DNA from: GCA-002282575 sp964416645
Lineage (GTDB): Bacteria > Pseudomonadota > Gammaproteobacteria > Thiomicrospirales > Thiomicrospiraceae
NCBI GenBank assembly: GCA_964416645.1
Contig: CAYQEZ010000011.1
Coordinates: forward strand, 1 to 42,135
Direction of reading: 5' to 3'
DNA length: 42,135 nucleotides
The notes beneath the pieces were generated by a model. It ran no database searches and was not told the DNA's origin. It saw only the letters and a list, made by a program, of their open reading frames with translations. Shown here piece by piece: positions 1 through 8,939 of the stretch. The translations under genes and the position numbers were made by a program. The stretch's first letter is position 1. Each line of letters begins with the position of its first letter.

Positions 1-1034
1 CAGCGCAAGTGATTAACGTCACCATCACAGGCACCAACGATGCCGCCGTGATTACTGGCACCAACACAGGCAGGGTCAGAGTAGATACTGCTTCTCGGTA
101 TGTCAGATCTGGTAAACTAAGCATCAGCGATGTCGACAGCGGAGACGTAGTTGGCTTCCAGACCACAGTCAGCTCAGCCGCAGGCAACCTAGGCACGCTC
201 AGCATCGCCACTAATGGCGCATGGACTTACAGTGTCTCCAACTCAGCAGCCGTGCGGTCCCTAGGCGCAGGAGGCCGTAAAATTGAAAAATTCACCGTAT
301 ACGCACTTGATGGCACTAAAAAAGAGGTTTTTATCACTATTTTTAATGATGACCCAGAATGCCCATTAATTATTGATTTAAATTCTGATGGTGTTGGTAC
401 GATTTCAGTATTATCTGGAGTGACTTTTGATCATAATAATGACGGCAAAAAAGAAGTAACGGGTTGGGTTGATAGTAATGATGCTTTATTAGTGCTTGAT
501 TTAAATAATGATTTTATTATTGATTCAGGTCGAGAACTCTTTGGCAATAATACATTATTAGCTGATGGTAGTGAGGCAGAACATGGTTTTGTTGCTTTGG
601 CTCAATACGACGATAATGCAGATGGTAAAATTGACGCTAATGATATTGTTTATAGTCAATTACAATTGTGGCAAGATAAAAATAGCGATGGCATTAGTCA
701 AACAGATGAGCTATTTACGCTAGAATCTATGGGCGTTGTAACGCTGAACTTAAGCTTTGAATTAAGTGATAAAGTAGAAAACGGCAATGAGTATAGACAA
801 GTAGGTACTTATGTCAACAATAAAGGTGAGATATTAGAAATGACCGATGTTTGGTTTGATATAGATGAAGAATCAATCGAGGCTTTACTTCCTGTTGGTG
901 ATCAGGAGCAAGAACGGCTTTCGTCTGTGCAACAGAAAGTTGTACCGACTGAGCAAGAAGCTATGAAACAAATTCAATCAATTTTAAGTAATTCACTTGA
1001 TAAACCTTGGAAAGAAGATCTAAATCATGAATAA
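1..1034 (+). CDS. C-terminal end of a giant VCBS-repeat / EF-hand surface adhesin (5' partial)
   Basis: The reading frame is open to the window edge, so only the last ~343 residues are seen. The first ~110 residues form a VCBS/cadherin-like unit that opens with VTITGTNDAA. The rest is rich in calcium-binding loops of the DxNxDG type, for example at ~125-220, as in the terminal part of many type I-secreted RTX-like adhesins. No GGxGxD nonapeptide repeats are visible. lapD, lapG and a TolC-type protein lie next door, so a LapA-like biofilm adhesin exported by a type I system and released by LapG is the likely role. The LapG cleavage site would be near the unseen N-terminus. Base composition changes sharply near position 310, from GC-richer repeat DNA to AT-rich DNA. 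The family is clear; the assignment as the Lap substrate is inferred from context. Confidence 0.8.
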   Translation, partial: AQVINVTITGTNDAAVITGTNTGRVRVDTASRYVRSGKLSISDVDSGDVVGFQTTVSSAAGNLGTLSIATNGAWTYSVSNSAAVRSLGAGGRKIEKFTVYALDGTKKEVFITIFNDDPECPLIIDLNSDGVGTISVLSGVTFDHNNDGKKEVTGWVDSNDALLVLDLNNDFIIDSGRELFGNNTLLADGSEAEHGFVALAQYDDNADGKIDANDIVYSQLQLWQDKNSDGISQTDELFTLESMGVVTLNLSFELSDKVENGNEYRQVGTYVNNKGEILEMTDVWFDIDEESIEALLPVGDQEQERLSSVQQKVVPTEQEAMKQIQSILSNSLDKPWKEDLNHE

Positions 1035-1043
1035 TTATAGTTC

Positions 1044-1081
1044 CCTATCAGTCGATCTTAAACTATTGATTGTCTGATAGG
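1044..1081. terminator. Inverted repeat after the adhesin gene
   Basis: Perfect 8-base arms CCTATCAG (1044-1051) and CTGATAGG (1074-1081) with a 22-base loop lie 10 bases after the adhesin stop. No T-run follows, so this is a weak or factor-dependent terminator candidate, or a protein site. Confidence 0.35.
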
Positions 1082-1124
1082 TAATATATGAACATTTTTT
1101 ATTTCTTAGCTCTAGGAGAAAAGC

Positions 1125-1484
1125 ATGCCATATGCTAAGCGAAGTGCTAGTGGACAGATTACAGCCTTATTTGCTGATGCGAGTGATGATGCTACTGAGT
1201 TTGTTGATGTGAATCTGCCCGAGGTACGTGCTTTTGTCGGTTTAAGCAAAAGCACGCCGATCAGCCACGAGATTATCGAACACTTGTCTTCATCCGATAT
1301 GCACATGGTACGTGTATTAGAGGATTTACTTGAGGTATTGATTGCCAATAAAGTCATTTTATTTACCGATTTGCCAACAGCTGCTCAAGTCAAACTACTC
1401 GAGCGTCGTTCTGCGCGTAGCAAGTTAACGGTTAATGGTGATAATGGCTTAATTGCCAATGATAATGACGCTATTCTTATTTAG
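1125..1484 (+). CDS. Small conserved protein of the 'tryptophan synthase beta-like' type
   Basis: This 119-residue protein begins MPYAKRSASGQI and has a central helical stretch with VRVLEDLLEVLIANKVILFTDLP followed by AAQVKLLERR. That pattern matches a small gammaproteobacterial protein often labelled tryptophan synthase beta-like in databases. It lacks the PLP-binding fold and is far too short to be TrpB, so the name is historical and the function unknown. A good Shine-Dalgarno (AGGAG, ~1114) precedes the ATG. It sits between the adhesin and the convergent lapD gene; nothing in its sequence ties it to adhesion. Confidence 0.7.
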   Translation: MPYAKRSASGQITALFADASDDATEFVDVNLPEVRAFVGLSKSTPISHEIIEHLSSSDMHMVRVLEDLLEVLIANKVILFTDLPTAAQVKLLERRSARSKLTVNGDNGLIANDNDAILI

Positions 1485-1523
1485 CGATTAATCTATCCCA
1501 AGGCCTTAGCTGGTTCGTTAGCT

Positions 1524-3431
1524 TTAGGCAACCCCAGGTCCAGTAACGCCGTCCACTCCCAAACTGATTAAGCGAGCGCGTTCGTGATCGTTCGCCACGC
1601 CTTCAGCAATAACCAACAGTCCAATCGCATGAGCAACGGTGACGATGCCTTGAACGAAGCTTTGGTTTTGTTTGTGTTGGTCAATATCACGAATAAAACT
1701 GGCATCTAGCTTATAGTAATCCAGTCCTAAGTCATTTAATTCGGCAATGCGCGAAAAGTGTTCGCCCGCATGCTCTAGTCCAATTTTGCACGCAAAGGGT
1801 TTGATGGATAGGCAAAAGCTACGGAAGGCATCTAGCTGTTGATAAACCCCATATTCTGGAATATCTAACCACAGCAAAGAACTGAGTGAAACATCCAGTT
1901 GCAATAATTGCTCCAGTACCCCTTCTCGAAAGTGGGCACTGTGAAGAGATTCAACCGATAAGTTGATGCAGATTGGTGTTTTTTGCTGTTTGAGCCTCGT
2001 CACAGCTTGTTTGAATACAGCTAGATCTACCTTGTCTTGCCAATTTAGGCGGGTAATCCAAGGGAAAATGACGCCCGCTTTTTGTGCTTCGCCAAAAACG
2101 GACAGTCGCATCGGGCATTCAATATGCATCAGTTGTTCTTGATGATTACGAACAGCAAATTGCCCTAAGCTCAGCGATTGCTCATTGGCTAAGGCGTCGG
2201 TCAATCCTTGTTTCCAATCGAGCAGACCATGGTGCGCTGTTGGGTGCGATTGAGGTTCTAATTCACACACTAAATGATGTTCGTGTTCTGATCGTGCTAA
2301 GCAGGCATCGGCACGCATCATTACTTGAGCGATGGTTTCGCCTTGTTGATAGTAACTTAACCCCATCGCCAGTTGAGCGATACCTTGAATTGACGCATAC
2401 TCTTGATGATTAAGGATGTCGTTGAGGGTTTGAGCTAAGGGCTTAGCATCAAACTGAGTCTCACCCATGAGTAGTGCAAAGTCACTTCCGTTCAAGCGCG
2501 CCGCCTTAGCATTGACCGCTTGTGAGCAAATCCCTTTGAATTGTTGGGTAATCGCTAGGATTAGTTGATCGGTTCGCTGATGACCTAACTCTTGATTAAT
2601 CTGTGCTAGCGGCGCTAAGCGTAATAAAAACACATAACCCTGATGACTTAAGTCTTCTTGATTGAGCGCCACCTTTAGGTGCGACATAAAAGTTTCGCGG
2701 TTCAACAGTCCCGTCAATTGATCTTGTTGCAGTTGTTGTCGCATGGCTTCAAGTCGTTGGGTTTCCGACTCAAGCATGCTTTTAATGCGGTTAGACAGTA
2801 GGTTCATCGAGCGAACCAGCTGCTTAAACTCTAGAGTTTTGGGTTCATGAGTCGTTACAAAACGTCGCTCACCAATCGCCTCGGCTTGTTCAACCACCTT
2901 ACCCAGCGGATTGGTGATGAGTTTTAATACCCAAGAGCCGAGAATACCACTGAACAGAGCGCCCAGAGCGAAGATGACCAGTAACTCCAGCGCACTGTGC
3001 CATAGCGTGTCATAGGCGTAGCTAATTTGACTTTGCAGTTCAATGGTTCCATAAACTGTCCAGCCGTCCATGACTGTACCTGTGCCTGCGGCAACCTCAA
3101 TATCAATGAGTCGTTTAAACCAATCAGGCGCTTGACTTGCCCGATTGAGCGCGCTTCGTTCAACCAATATCTCGCCTGTTGGTGAAGTTAAGCGGATCAG
3201 TTGATAATGACCATTATCGAATTGTGCGGATAGTTGAAGTTCTACCAAAGTGGGGTCTTTGGGTAGCTGGTTCATCGACAAAGCCAAGGAGGCAGCATTG
3301 TCCAAGTTTTTGAGATATAGCTGCTCTTCTAAATAGGTTTTTGCCGTGAGCGTGCTGACAAAAAAGCTGATACCAAAGGCCATTAGCATTAAAAAGGCGA
3401 TGGCTAACCAAAGTTGTTTAATGAGTGACAT
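1524..3431 (-). CDS. lapD: LapD-type c-di-GMP receptor with degenerate GGDEF and EAL domains
   Basis: LapD is an inner-membrane receptor that binds cytoplasmic c-di-GMP and then sequesters the periplasmic protease LapG, so that the adhesin stays on the cell surface. In order the protein shows an N-terminal membrane helix (~5-28), a periplasmic LapD/MoxY domain, a second membrane helix (~150-175), a HAMP segment, a GGDEF-like domain opening DQLTGLLNRETF but without an intact GGDEF signature, and an EAL-like domain that keeps IAEGV near the end. The ~635-residue length fits LapD. The ATG at 3431 is chosen over one 27 bases upstream because MSLIKQ matches LapD starts and a GGAAA box precedes it. 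lapG lies 50 bases upstream on the same strand, as in the Pseudomonas lapG-lapD pair. Confidence 0.88.
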   Translation of the reverse strand: MSLIKQLWLAIAFLMLMAFGISFFVSTLTAKTYLEEQLYLKNLDNAASLALSMNQLPKDPTLVELQLSAQFDNGHYQLIRLTSPTGEILVERSALNRASQAPDWFKRLIDIEVAAGTGTVMDGWTVYGTIELQSQISYAYDTLWHSALELLVIFALGALFSGILGSWVLKLITNPLGKVVEQAEAIGERRFVTTHEPKTLEFKQLVRSMNLLSNRIKSMLESETQRLEAMRQQLQQDQLTGLLNRETFMSHLKVALNQEDLSHQGYVFLLRLAPLAQINQELGHQRTDQLILAITQQFKGICSQAVNAKAARLNGSDFALLMGETQFDAKPLAQTLNDILNHQEYASIQGIAQLAMGLSYYQQGETIAQVMMRADACLARSEHEHHLVCELEPQSHPTAHHGLLDWKQGLTDALANEQSLSLGQFAVRNHQEQLMHIECPMRLSVFGEAQKAGVIFPWITRLNWQDKVDLAVFKQAVTRLKQQKTPICINLSVESLHSAHFREGVLEQLLQLDVSLSSLLWLDIPEYGVYQQLDAFRSFCLSIKPFACKIGLEHAGEHFSRIAELNDLGLDYYKLDASFIRDIDQHKQNQSFVQGIVTVAHAIGLLVIAEGVANDHERARLISLGVDGVTGPGVA

Positions 3432-3481
3432 AATCGTTTCCACCGAATGAGTTGGCAATGTGGTGCATGTTATTCATAACC

Positions 3482-4129
3482 TTATTCATAACCTTCTTGT
3501 TGCATTTTGGCGAGTAAATCACGCCAGCGCGATAAGCGTTCAGTTGCACTGGCGGCTGGGGTGGACGCATTGCCTGTCCATAATCCCGCATCATTAAAGC
3601 TGAATACAGGAGTTAAATCGGGGCGTTGGTCGGCCTGCATCACATCTTCTACCAAATTATCTAAAATGAGCGGGTTAGAGGTGGGTGTCGTGTAGTAACC
3701 TAATACCATGTGCGCTTGGCTAATCGGACTATTGGCGCCACCAATTTTGGCGCGAACGTAAATCAGTCGTAATTGTTCTGTCGGTACGCCCAATAATTTA
3801 AGCGTCATGTATTTGGCAATGGCATAGTCTTCACAGTCGGCACGTCCTAGCAACATACTTTCTAAGGGCGTTGCCCAATAGTCATTGGCTTTCCAAATTT
3901 CGCTGTCTTCACCATAACGCAAGTTGCGATTGAAAAACTGATTAACCTGTTTAAGTTTATGTGTGGTTGAGCGATCTTGTTGCGTATCGAGCAGTTGATT
4001 CCATTGCTGTACTATGGGATTGTTGGCGGAAACAACCAACCAGCGCTCACCCAAACTGTGCGCGATGGCTAAAGAGCCAGTAAGCCAAATGGCGAAGGCA
4101 ATTAGGTTGAGACGAACGACAATGGACAT
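3482..4129 (-). CDS. lapG: LapG-type periplasmic cysteine protease
   Basis: The protein has an N-terminal signal/membrane segment (~5-24) and a bacterial transglutaminase-like cysteine protease domain. The catalytic residues are visible: Cys in GRADCEDYA, His in SQAHMVLGY and Asp in LILDNLVED. LapG cleaves LapA-type adhesins near their N-terminus when c-di-GMP is low, and LapD holds it inactive when c-di-GMP is high. The gene is transcribed ahead of lapD. Its stop codon lies in a perfect 12-base tandem repeat (3470-3493), which duplicates the last codons and the stop. Length (215 residues) is normal for the family. Confidence 0.9.
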   Translation of the reverse strand: MSIVVRLNLIAFAIWLTGSLAIAHSLGERWLVVSANNPIVQQWNQLLDTQQDRSTTHKLKQVNQFFNRNLRYGEDSEIWKANDYWATPLESMLLGRADCEDYAIAKYMTLKLLGVPTEQLRLIYVRAKIGGANSPISQAHMVLGYYTTPTSNPLILDNLVEDVMQADQRPDLTPVFSFNDAGLWTGNASTPAASATERLSRWRDLLAKMQQEGYE

Positions 4130-4284
4130 GAATTACTCAATATAATCGCTTTTTTGATTATTCTGCCCGTAAGACTCAAAAAAAACAAGTCATTAAATAT
4201 TAGTTAGTCTCTGTTAATTAAACAAATTCATGTGTTATGATTAATCTAATTAATAAAACTAATTGCGCTTTGGAGGTAAATATC

Positions 4285-6129
4285 ATGAAAGCATCACTTA
4301 ATATACCAGTTTTAGCTACGTTCGTCGCTCTGGCGTGGCTGGCACAGGCGTCTGCCCAACCACAAGCCACAGCGCCAGCTAAAAACTTGCAACAAGCAAC
4401 ACAAAAAGCCATTGCCAATAACCCAGAAGTGCAAGCTGCGTGGCATCTATTCCAAGCTTCGACCGAAGAAGAGCGTGTTGCGGAAGGTCGTTATTTACCT
4501 AAAATTGATTTGAACGGCGCAGTGGGCAACCAAACGAACCAACAGAGAGGTAACAACGCTGCTGAATATGGTCGGGAAACCTTGGGTGTGAGCTTAACAC
4601 AAATGATTTTTGATGGCTTTGCTACGCGTAGCGAAGTATCAAGATTAAGTTACACGCGCTTGGCACGCTATTACGACTTTATGCAAGCTTCCAGTAATAT
4701 TGCTTCTGAAACCGTTGCTTATTATGAAAATGTCCTCAAGTTTCGCGAGCTGGTGCGTTTAGCTTCCGAAAATTACGTTCAACATAAAAAGCTGTATGAT
4801 GCCATTGTGCAAAAAGTACAGGCTGGCGTAGCGCGAGGCGTTGATTTGGAGTTGGCAACGGGGCGTCTCGCCTTGGCAGAGTCTAATTTGCTGACTGAAG
4901 CGACCAATTTACATTCTATGAGTGCGCGCTATCAAAATTTGGTCGGTGAGTTACCTTACGAAGATTTAGATACAGAAGGTATGATCAACACGGGTATTCC
5001 CGCCACTATTCAGGAAGCTTTACGTTTGGCTTTTGAAGCCAGTCCACAATTCAATTCGGTGATTGAACAAGTCTTGGCGGCAACATCAGAACTTGAAGGG
5101 CGTAATGCGCCATTTATGCCTAAGTTGGATTTTCGCGCTAGTCAAAATAATGGTAACAATGTCGGTGGTATTCAGGGGCGCGAGTTTGACAGAGTAATTG
5201 AGTTGGTTGCGACCTACAATTTATACAATGGCGGTAGTGATACGGCAGCTAAGAATCAGTTTCGTGAGCGTTTGAGTTTTGCACGTGATAATCGCGATAA
5301 AATTTGTCGCAATCTGCGTCAAGATTTAAGCGTTGCTTACAATGATATTAAGCAATTGACTGAAAAGCTGGTGTATTTAAATCAGCATCAACTATCCATT
5401 TCCAAAGCCCGTGAAGCCTATAAAGCACAATTCGATATTGGTCAGCGTACCTTGCTCGATTTATTGGATACAGAAAACGAGTATTTCCAGGCTAAACGTA
5501 ACTATGTCACGGCAAAACATGATTTAGCGATTGCACGGGCTAAAACCTTACATAATACTGGTGCGTTGTTAACTGAGTTAAAGATTCAGCGAGAAAAATT
5601 GCCCACGCCCCAACAGTTACGCCAAGACCGTGATTTAGCTAAGAACCAAGATTTAGCATGCCCAGCGGAAGTGGTAGAAGTCATGACCATCGATAAAGCC
5701 ATGTTAATGGCCTCAGCACTAACCCCTGCATCCTTGCCAGTAGCACCAGTAACACCAGCAATCACGGATATTAAACTGGTGTGTACGGATGTGCAAGGAC
5801 AGGTTAATCAGTGGATTACCGCTTGGACGAGTCAAGATGTAAATGGTTACCTGAACCAGTATTCGCCTAATTTTACGACAGGCGATATGACGCGCGCTCA
5901 GTGGGTCAATTTAAGGACAAGTCGTGTAAAAAATCCTGCTAAAGGCATTAGCTTATCCATCGATAATGTGCGCACCTTGCAAGTGGGTAATCGCATGGAG
6001 GCGACGTTTAATCAGGTTTATGACAATCAAACTTATAAAGACACGGTTGAAAAAACCCTGGTGTTTGACAATGTCGGTGGAAAATGTCGTATTGTCGAAG
6101 AAAAAGTGAGTAAAGGTCGTTTATACTAG
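4285..6129 (+). CDS. TolC-family outer-membrane efflux/secretion protein with a C-terminal NTF2-like (Cds6-type) domain
   Basis: Residues ~1-25 are a signal peptide ending near AQAS-AQP. Residues ~35-445 are a TolC/OEP domain with the usual two repeats (QAATQKAIANNPEV-like start; YDFMQASSNIASETVAYY; RTLLDLLDTENEYFQAK). Residues ~495-615 form an extra domain with WITAWTSQDVNGYLNQYSPNF, which looks like the NTF2-fold Cds6-type domain also found fused to L,D-transpeptidases. Given lapD/lapG next door this is the probable type I secretion outer-membrane partner (LapE role). The ABC transporter and membrane-fusion genes are not in the window. The start at 4285 has GGAGGT 7 bases upstream; an upstream ATG at 4237 lacks one. 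Confidence 0.85.
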   Translation: MKASLNIPVLATFVALAWLAQASAQPQATAPAKNLQQATQKAIANNPEVQAAWHLFQASTEEERVAEGRYLPKIDLNGAVGNQTNQQRGNNAAEYGRETLGVSLTQMIFDGFATRSEVSRLSYTRLARYYDFMQASSNIASETVAYYENVLKFRELVRLASENYVQHKKLYDAIVQKVQAGVARGVDLELATGRLALAESNLLTEATNLHSMSARYQNLVGELPYEDLDTEGMINTGIPATIQEALRLAFEASPQFNSVIEQVLAATSELEGRNAPFMPKLDFRASQNNGNNVGGIQGREFDRVIELVATYNLYNGGSDTAAKNQFRERLSFARDNRDKICRNLRQDLSVAYNDIKQLTEKLVYLNQHQLSISKAREAYKAQFDIGQRTLLDLLDTENEYFQAKRNYVTAKHDLAIARAKTLHNTGALLTELKIQREKLPTPQQLRQDRDLAKNQDLACPAEVVEVMTIDKAMLMASALTPASLPVAPVTPAITDIKLVCTDVQGQVNQWITAWTSQDVNGYLNQYSPNFTTGDMTRAQWVNLRTSRVKNPAKGISLSIDNVRTLQVGNRMEATFNQVYDNQTYKDTVEKTLVFDNVGGKCRIVEEKVSKGRLY

Positions 6130-6158
6130 TGCGTACCACTTTTTAGGGGATTCGTACT

Positions 6159-7061
6159 ATGCAGAGGAAGCAAATGGATACACAGCGCGCCACCGAAATT
6201 GCTCAGGTTTTAACTCAGGCTTTGCCTTATATTCGCCGCTTTGTTGGTAAAACCATTGTCGTAAAATATGGCGGTAATGCCATGGTCGACGATGATTTGG
6301 AACAAAGTTTTGCGCGCGATATTGTGTTGATGAAGCAAATCGGTATGAATCCAGTGGTGGTGCATGGCGGTGGTCCGCAGATTGGTAAGCTATTAGCGCA
6401 AATTGGTAAAGAATCTCAATTCATTGATGGCATGCGTGTTACCGACCGTGAAACCATGGATGTGGTGGAGATGGTATTAGGCGGTCAAGTCAACAAAGCG
6501 ATAGTTGGCATGATTCAAAAAGCGGGCGGGCGATGCGTTGGCTTAACGGGTAAAGATGCTGGGCTGATTAAAGCGAAAAAAATGACCTTAACCAAGCACA
6601 ATCCCGCGGTCGATGTACCTGAAATTATTGATTTGGGACATGTGGGTGAAGTAGAAGCAGTCGATACGCACATTCTCGATTTAATGATTGAAAGCGATAT
6701 TATTCCTGTTATTGCGCCAGTTGGTTACGACGATGAAGGTCATAGCTATAACATCAATGCTGACTTTGTTGCTGGTGCAGTTGCTGGGGCATTAAAAGCG
6801 GAAAAGCTCATGTTATTGACCAATATTGCCAGTTTGCAAGATAAGCAAGGTAATTTGCTGACAGGACTTACTCATGCGATGGTGGAAGGTTTAATTGCTG
6901 ACGGCACTATTTATGGTGGTATGTTACCGAAAATTCGTTGTGCGTTAGACAGTGTGACCGCGGGTGTTAAATCGGCGCATATTGTTGATGGACGTGTACA
7001 GCACGCAGTGTTGTTGGAAGTATTCACTGATGAGGGTGTGGGCACACTCATTACGGCGTAA
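6159..7061 (+). CDS. argB: Acetylglutamate kinase
   Basis: ArgB phosphorylates N-acetyl-L-glutamate, the second step of arginine synthesis. The amino-acid-kinase fold signatures are clear: IVVKYGGNAM near the N-terminus, the glycine-rich VVVHGGGPQIG loop, NINADFVAG, and GTIYGGMLPKI near the end. The length of 300 residues is typical. Two starts are possible: ATG 6159, with AGGGG ~10 bases upstream, and ATG 6174, with GAGGAAG close upstream. The alignment to other ArgB N-termini does not decide between them. The gene follows the TolC-like gene by 29 bases and is followed 10 bases later by a small periplasmic gene, so co-transcription with the latter is likely. Confidence 0.95.
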   Translation: MQRKQMDTQRATEIAQVLTQALPYIRRFVGKTIVVKYGGNAMVDDDLEQSFARDIVLMKQIGMNPVVVHGGGPQIGKLLAQIGKESQFIDGMRVTDRETMDVVEMVLGGQVNKAIVGMIQKAGGRCVGLTGKDAGLIKAKKMTLTKHNPAVDVPEIIDLGHVGEVEAVDTHILDLMIESDIIPVIAPVGYDDEGHSYNINADFVAGAVAGALKAEKLMLLTNIASLQDKQGNLLTGLTHAMVEGLIADGTIYGGMLPKIRCALDSVTAGVKSAHIVDGRVQHAVLLEVFTDEGVGTLITA

Positions 7062-7071
7062 GGAGAATGCT

Positions 7072-7494
7072 ATGAAAATTTGGTTGCATATCGTTTCTGC
7101 GAGTTTATTGGCGGGATTTTTAGTCACTTCGGTACAAGCAAAACAACCCACCATTGTCGCAGCTACACCAGTGGTGGTACTGATGCCTTTTTTAACCGAT
7201 AACCCCGATTTTTTTACCCTCACACCAGAGCAGCGACAAGCAGTCACTAAAATCGCGCAAGCGAGTGGTGCAAAGCGTGAAACGATTGACCAGTCGGTAT
7301 TAGATTTACGTGCGGAGTTGCGCGAGGAAATATTCAAGTTTAAGGCGGATACTAGGCTTATTAAGCAGTTAAGCGATGAGTTGGCAAAGCAAGAAGTGGC
7401 GCGTGTGCAGTTGTCGGTTGAGTGTGCTAAGGGATTGCGTTCGACACTGACAGCAGAACAATGGAAGACGCTGACCGAGTTGGCTCTGCAATAA
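7072..7494 (+). CDS. Small periplasmic protein, Spy/CpxP-like
   Basis: This is a 140-residue protein with a signal peptide (MKIWLHIVSASLLAGFLV...VQA-K) and a mostly helical mature part. The segment LTPEQRQAVTKIAQ and the later STLTAEQWKTL resemble the LTxxQ motifs of the Spy/CpxP/CnrR family of periplasmic chaperones and metal sensors. AGGAG directly overlaps the argB stop and precedes the ATG at 7072; longer readings upstream in this frame overlap argB and are rejected. Function is unproven, and the family call rests on the helix pattern and the two motifs. Confidence 0.6.
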   Translation: MKIWLHIVSASLLAGFLVTSVQAKQPTIVAATPVVVLMPFLTDNPDFFTLTPEQRQAVTKIAQASGAKRETIDQSVLDLRAELREEIFKFKADTRLIKQLSDELAKQEVARVQLSVECAKGLRSTLTAEQWKTLTELALQ

Positions 7495-7513
7495 GCCGAG
7501 TTTGGTTATTGGG

Positions 7514-7530
7514 TGCGACACTATGTCGCA
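7514..7530. repeat. Short perfect inverted repeat TGCGACA-CTA-TGTCGCA
   Basis: Seven-base perfect arms with a three-base loop lie 20 bases after the stop of the Spy-like gene. No T-run follows. It could be a short RNA hairpin or an operator; the role is unknown. Confidence 0.35.
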
Positions 7531-7608
7531 TGGTGTTACTCAAGGTTTCGCATTATGATGTGAGTCAGTAGATAACATTTCCTCTGTTATTGAACACTCC
7601 TCAGTTTG

Positions 7609-7637
7609 AACCACTCACGATTGTGAGTGGTTTTTTT
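7609..7637 (+). terminator. Rho-independent terminator after argB and the Spy-like gene
   Basis: The stem CCACTCAC / GTGAGTGG (extended by AA/TT) with loop GATT is followed by seven T. It ends 22 bases before the next start codon and separates the argB unit from the TSUP gene. Confidence 0.88.
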
Positions 7638-7659
7638 ATGTTCTAAGGATTGGGTATTA

Positions 7660-8427
7660 ATGGAGTTTTGGTTAGAGCAGTTGGTGTTGCTCGTGGTTTC
7701 TCTAATCGCTAATGCTTTTTCGGCATTAGCGGGTGGTGGCGCAGGTCTGTTACAGTTTCCAGCCTTATTGTGGCTGGGTTTGCCCTTTGCTGTCGCATTG
7801 GCCACGCATAAGGTCGCCAGTGTTGCCTTAGGTATTGGCGCAACCTTGCGCTATATGCAGTCTGGCTTGTTGTCGTGGCGTTTAAGTTTGCTGATCTTAG
7901 CGGCGGGCTTACCTGGTGTTTGGTTGGGCGCAATGAGTGTGTTGGCATTACCAGAGCAAGCTTTGCTTATTGCCTTGGGGTTGCTGACCATGGCGATGGG
8001 TGTTTATTCTATGAAACAAGCCAATTTGGGGCTAGAACAACGTCTGATAATGCGCAACCCTCTGCAAATGGGTTTAGGTGCAGTGGCATTGGCTTTGATT
8101 GGCGTGTTAAATGGATCACTCACTTCGGGAACAGGCTTATTTGTTACCTTATGGCTGGTTCGATGGTATGGTTTGGATTATAAACAAGCCGTTGCCTACA
8201 CGCTGGTGTTGGTGGGATTTTTTTGGAATGGGTTAGGTGGACTGACCTTAGCGGTAGTCGGTGAGGTTCGTTGGGATTGGCTGCCAACCTTGCTCATCGC
8301 TTCGGTAGTGGGTGGTTATTTAGGTGCTCATTGGGCACTCCTCAAAGGCAATCTTTGGGTTAAGCGTGCTTTCGAGTGGGTGACCTTATTAACGGGGGCT
8401 AGTCTGTTAATAAGGGCAGCGTTTTAA
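7660..8427 (+). CDS. TSUP (TauE/SafE) family membrane permease
   Basis: The ~255-residue protein is almost entirely hydrophobic, with about eight predicted membrane segments. The N-terminal SALAGGGAGLLQFPALLWLG and the second-half NGSLTSGTGLFVTLWLV are the paired signatures of the TSUP family. Members export sulfite, sulfoacetate or related organosulfur anions. In a presumed sulfur oxidiser sulfite export is plausible, but the substrate cannot be read from the sequence. The start at 7660 is preferred because upstream in-frame starts fall inside the terminator. The last 29 bases overlap the 3' end of the convergent sixA-like gene. Confidence 0.82.
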   Translation: MEFWLEQLVLLVVSLIANAFSALAGGGAGLLQFPALLWLGLPFAVALATHKVASVALGIGATLRYMQSGLLSWRLSLLILAAGLPGVWLGAMSVLALPEQALLIALGLLTMAMGVYSMKQANLGLEQRLIMRNPLQMGLGAVALALIGVLNGSLTSGTGLFVTLWLVRWYGLDYKQAVAYTLVLVGFFWNGLGGLTLAVVGEVRWDWLPTLLIASVVGGYLGAHWALLKGNLWVKRAFEWVTLLTGASLLIRAAF

Positions 8428-8935
8428 CTTGCCATAGGTTGATTAATTTAGCACAACCTTGACTTAGCATCATCCAGTTGGCTGGTAATACCAACTGAGC
8501 CAGTGCACAAGTTGGAAAGAGTTTGACTTCTTGTTGTAAACGAGCATCTTCGGTTAAGTAAGTTAACAAGGTTTCTAATCCAGGGTTATGACCGACTAAT
8601 AGCGTTCGTTTAGCAACAGGAGTTTGTGCCAATACCATTAACAGGGTTTCAGCACTGGATTCGTAAACGTCAAGAGATTCAATACAGTCAATATGATTAT
8701 CGCTGTCGAAATGACTGCGCGCACGTCGAAGGGTTTGTAAGGTGCGTTTAGCGGGAGAGGTGACAATTAAATCGGGATGAAGTTGTTGTTGTGCAATCCA
8801 GTGTCCAATTTTATGGGCGTCTTCACGACCACGCTCACTGAGTGGGCGCTCAAAGTCAGCGAGCGTTGGATCACTATGATCCGACTTGGCATGGCGCAGA
8901 ATCAGTAGTTCACGTAAGCCATTGTTGGCGCTCAT
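8399..8935 (-). CDS. SixA-like phosphohistidine phosphatase (histidine phosphatase superfamily)
   Basis: The protein opens with the catalytic motif LLILRHAKSDHSD (RHx, phosphohistidine acceptor), continues with FERPLSERGREDA, and has the second catalytic His in LVGHNPGLETLL. This is the SixA branch of the histidine phosphatases, whose E. coli member acts on phosphohistidine in phosphotransfer proteins. The actual substrate here is unknown. It starts 4 bases after the pyrE stop, so the two genes are co-transcribed. Confidence 0.85.
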   Translation of the reverse strand: MSANNGLRELLILRHAKSDHSDPTLADFERPLSERGREDAHKIGHWIAQQQLHPDLIVTSPAKRTLQTLRRARSHFDSDNHIDCIESLDVYESSAETLLMVLAQTPVAKRTLLVGHNPGLETLLTYLTEDARLQQEVKLFPTCALAQLVLPANWMMLSQGCAKLINLWQVKTLPLLTD

Positions 8936-8939
8936 CTAC

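Noticed and set aside
6964..7071. Longer N-terminus for the Spy-like protein, starting within argB
   Set aside because: The ATG at 7072 has a good ribosome site and starts a clear signal peptide.
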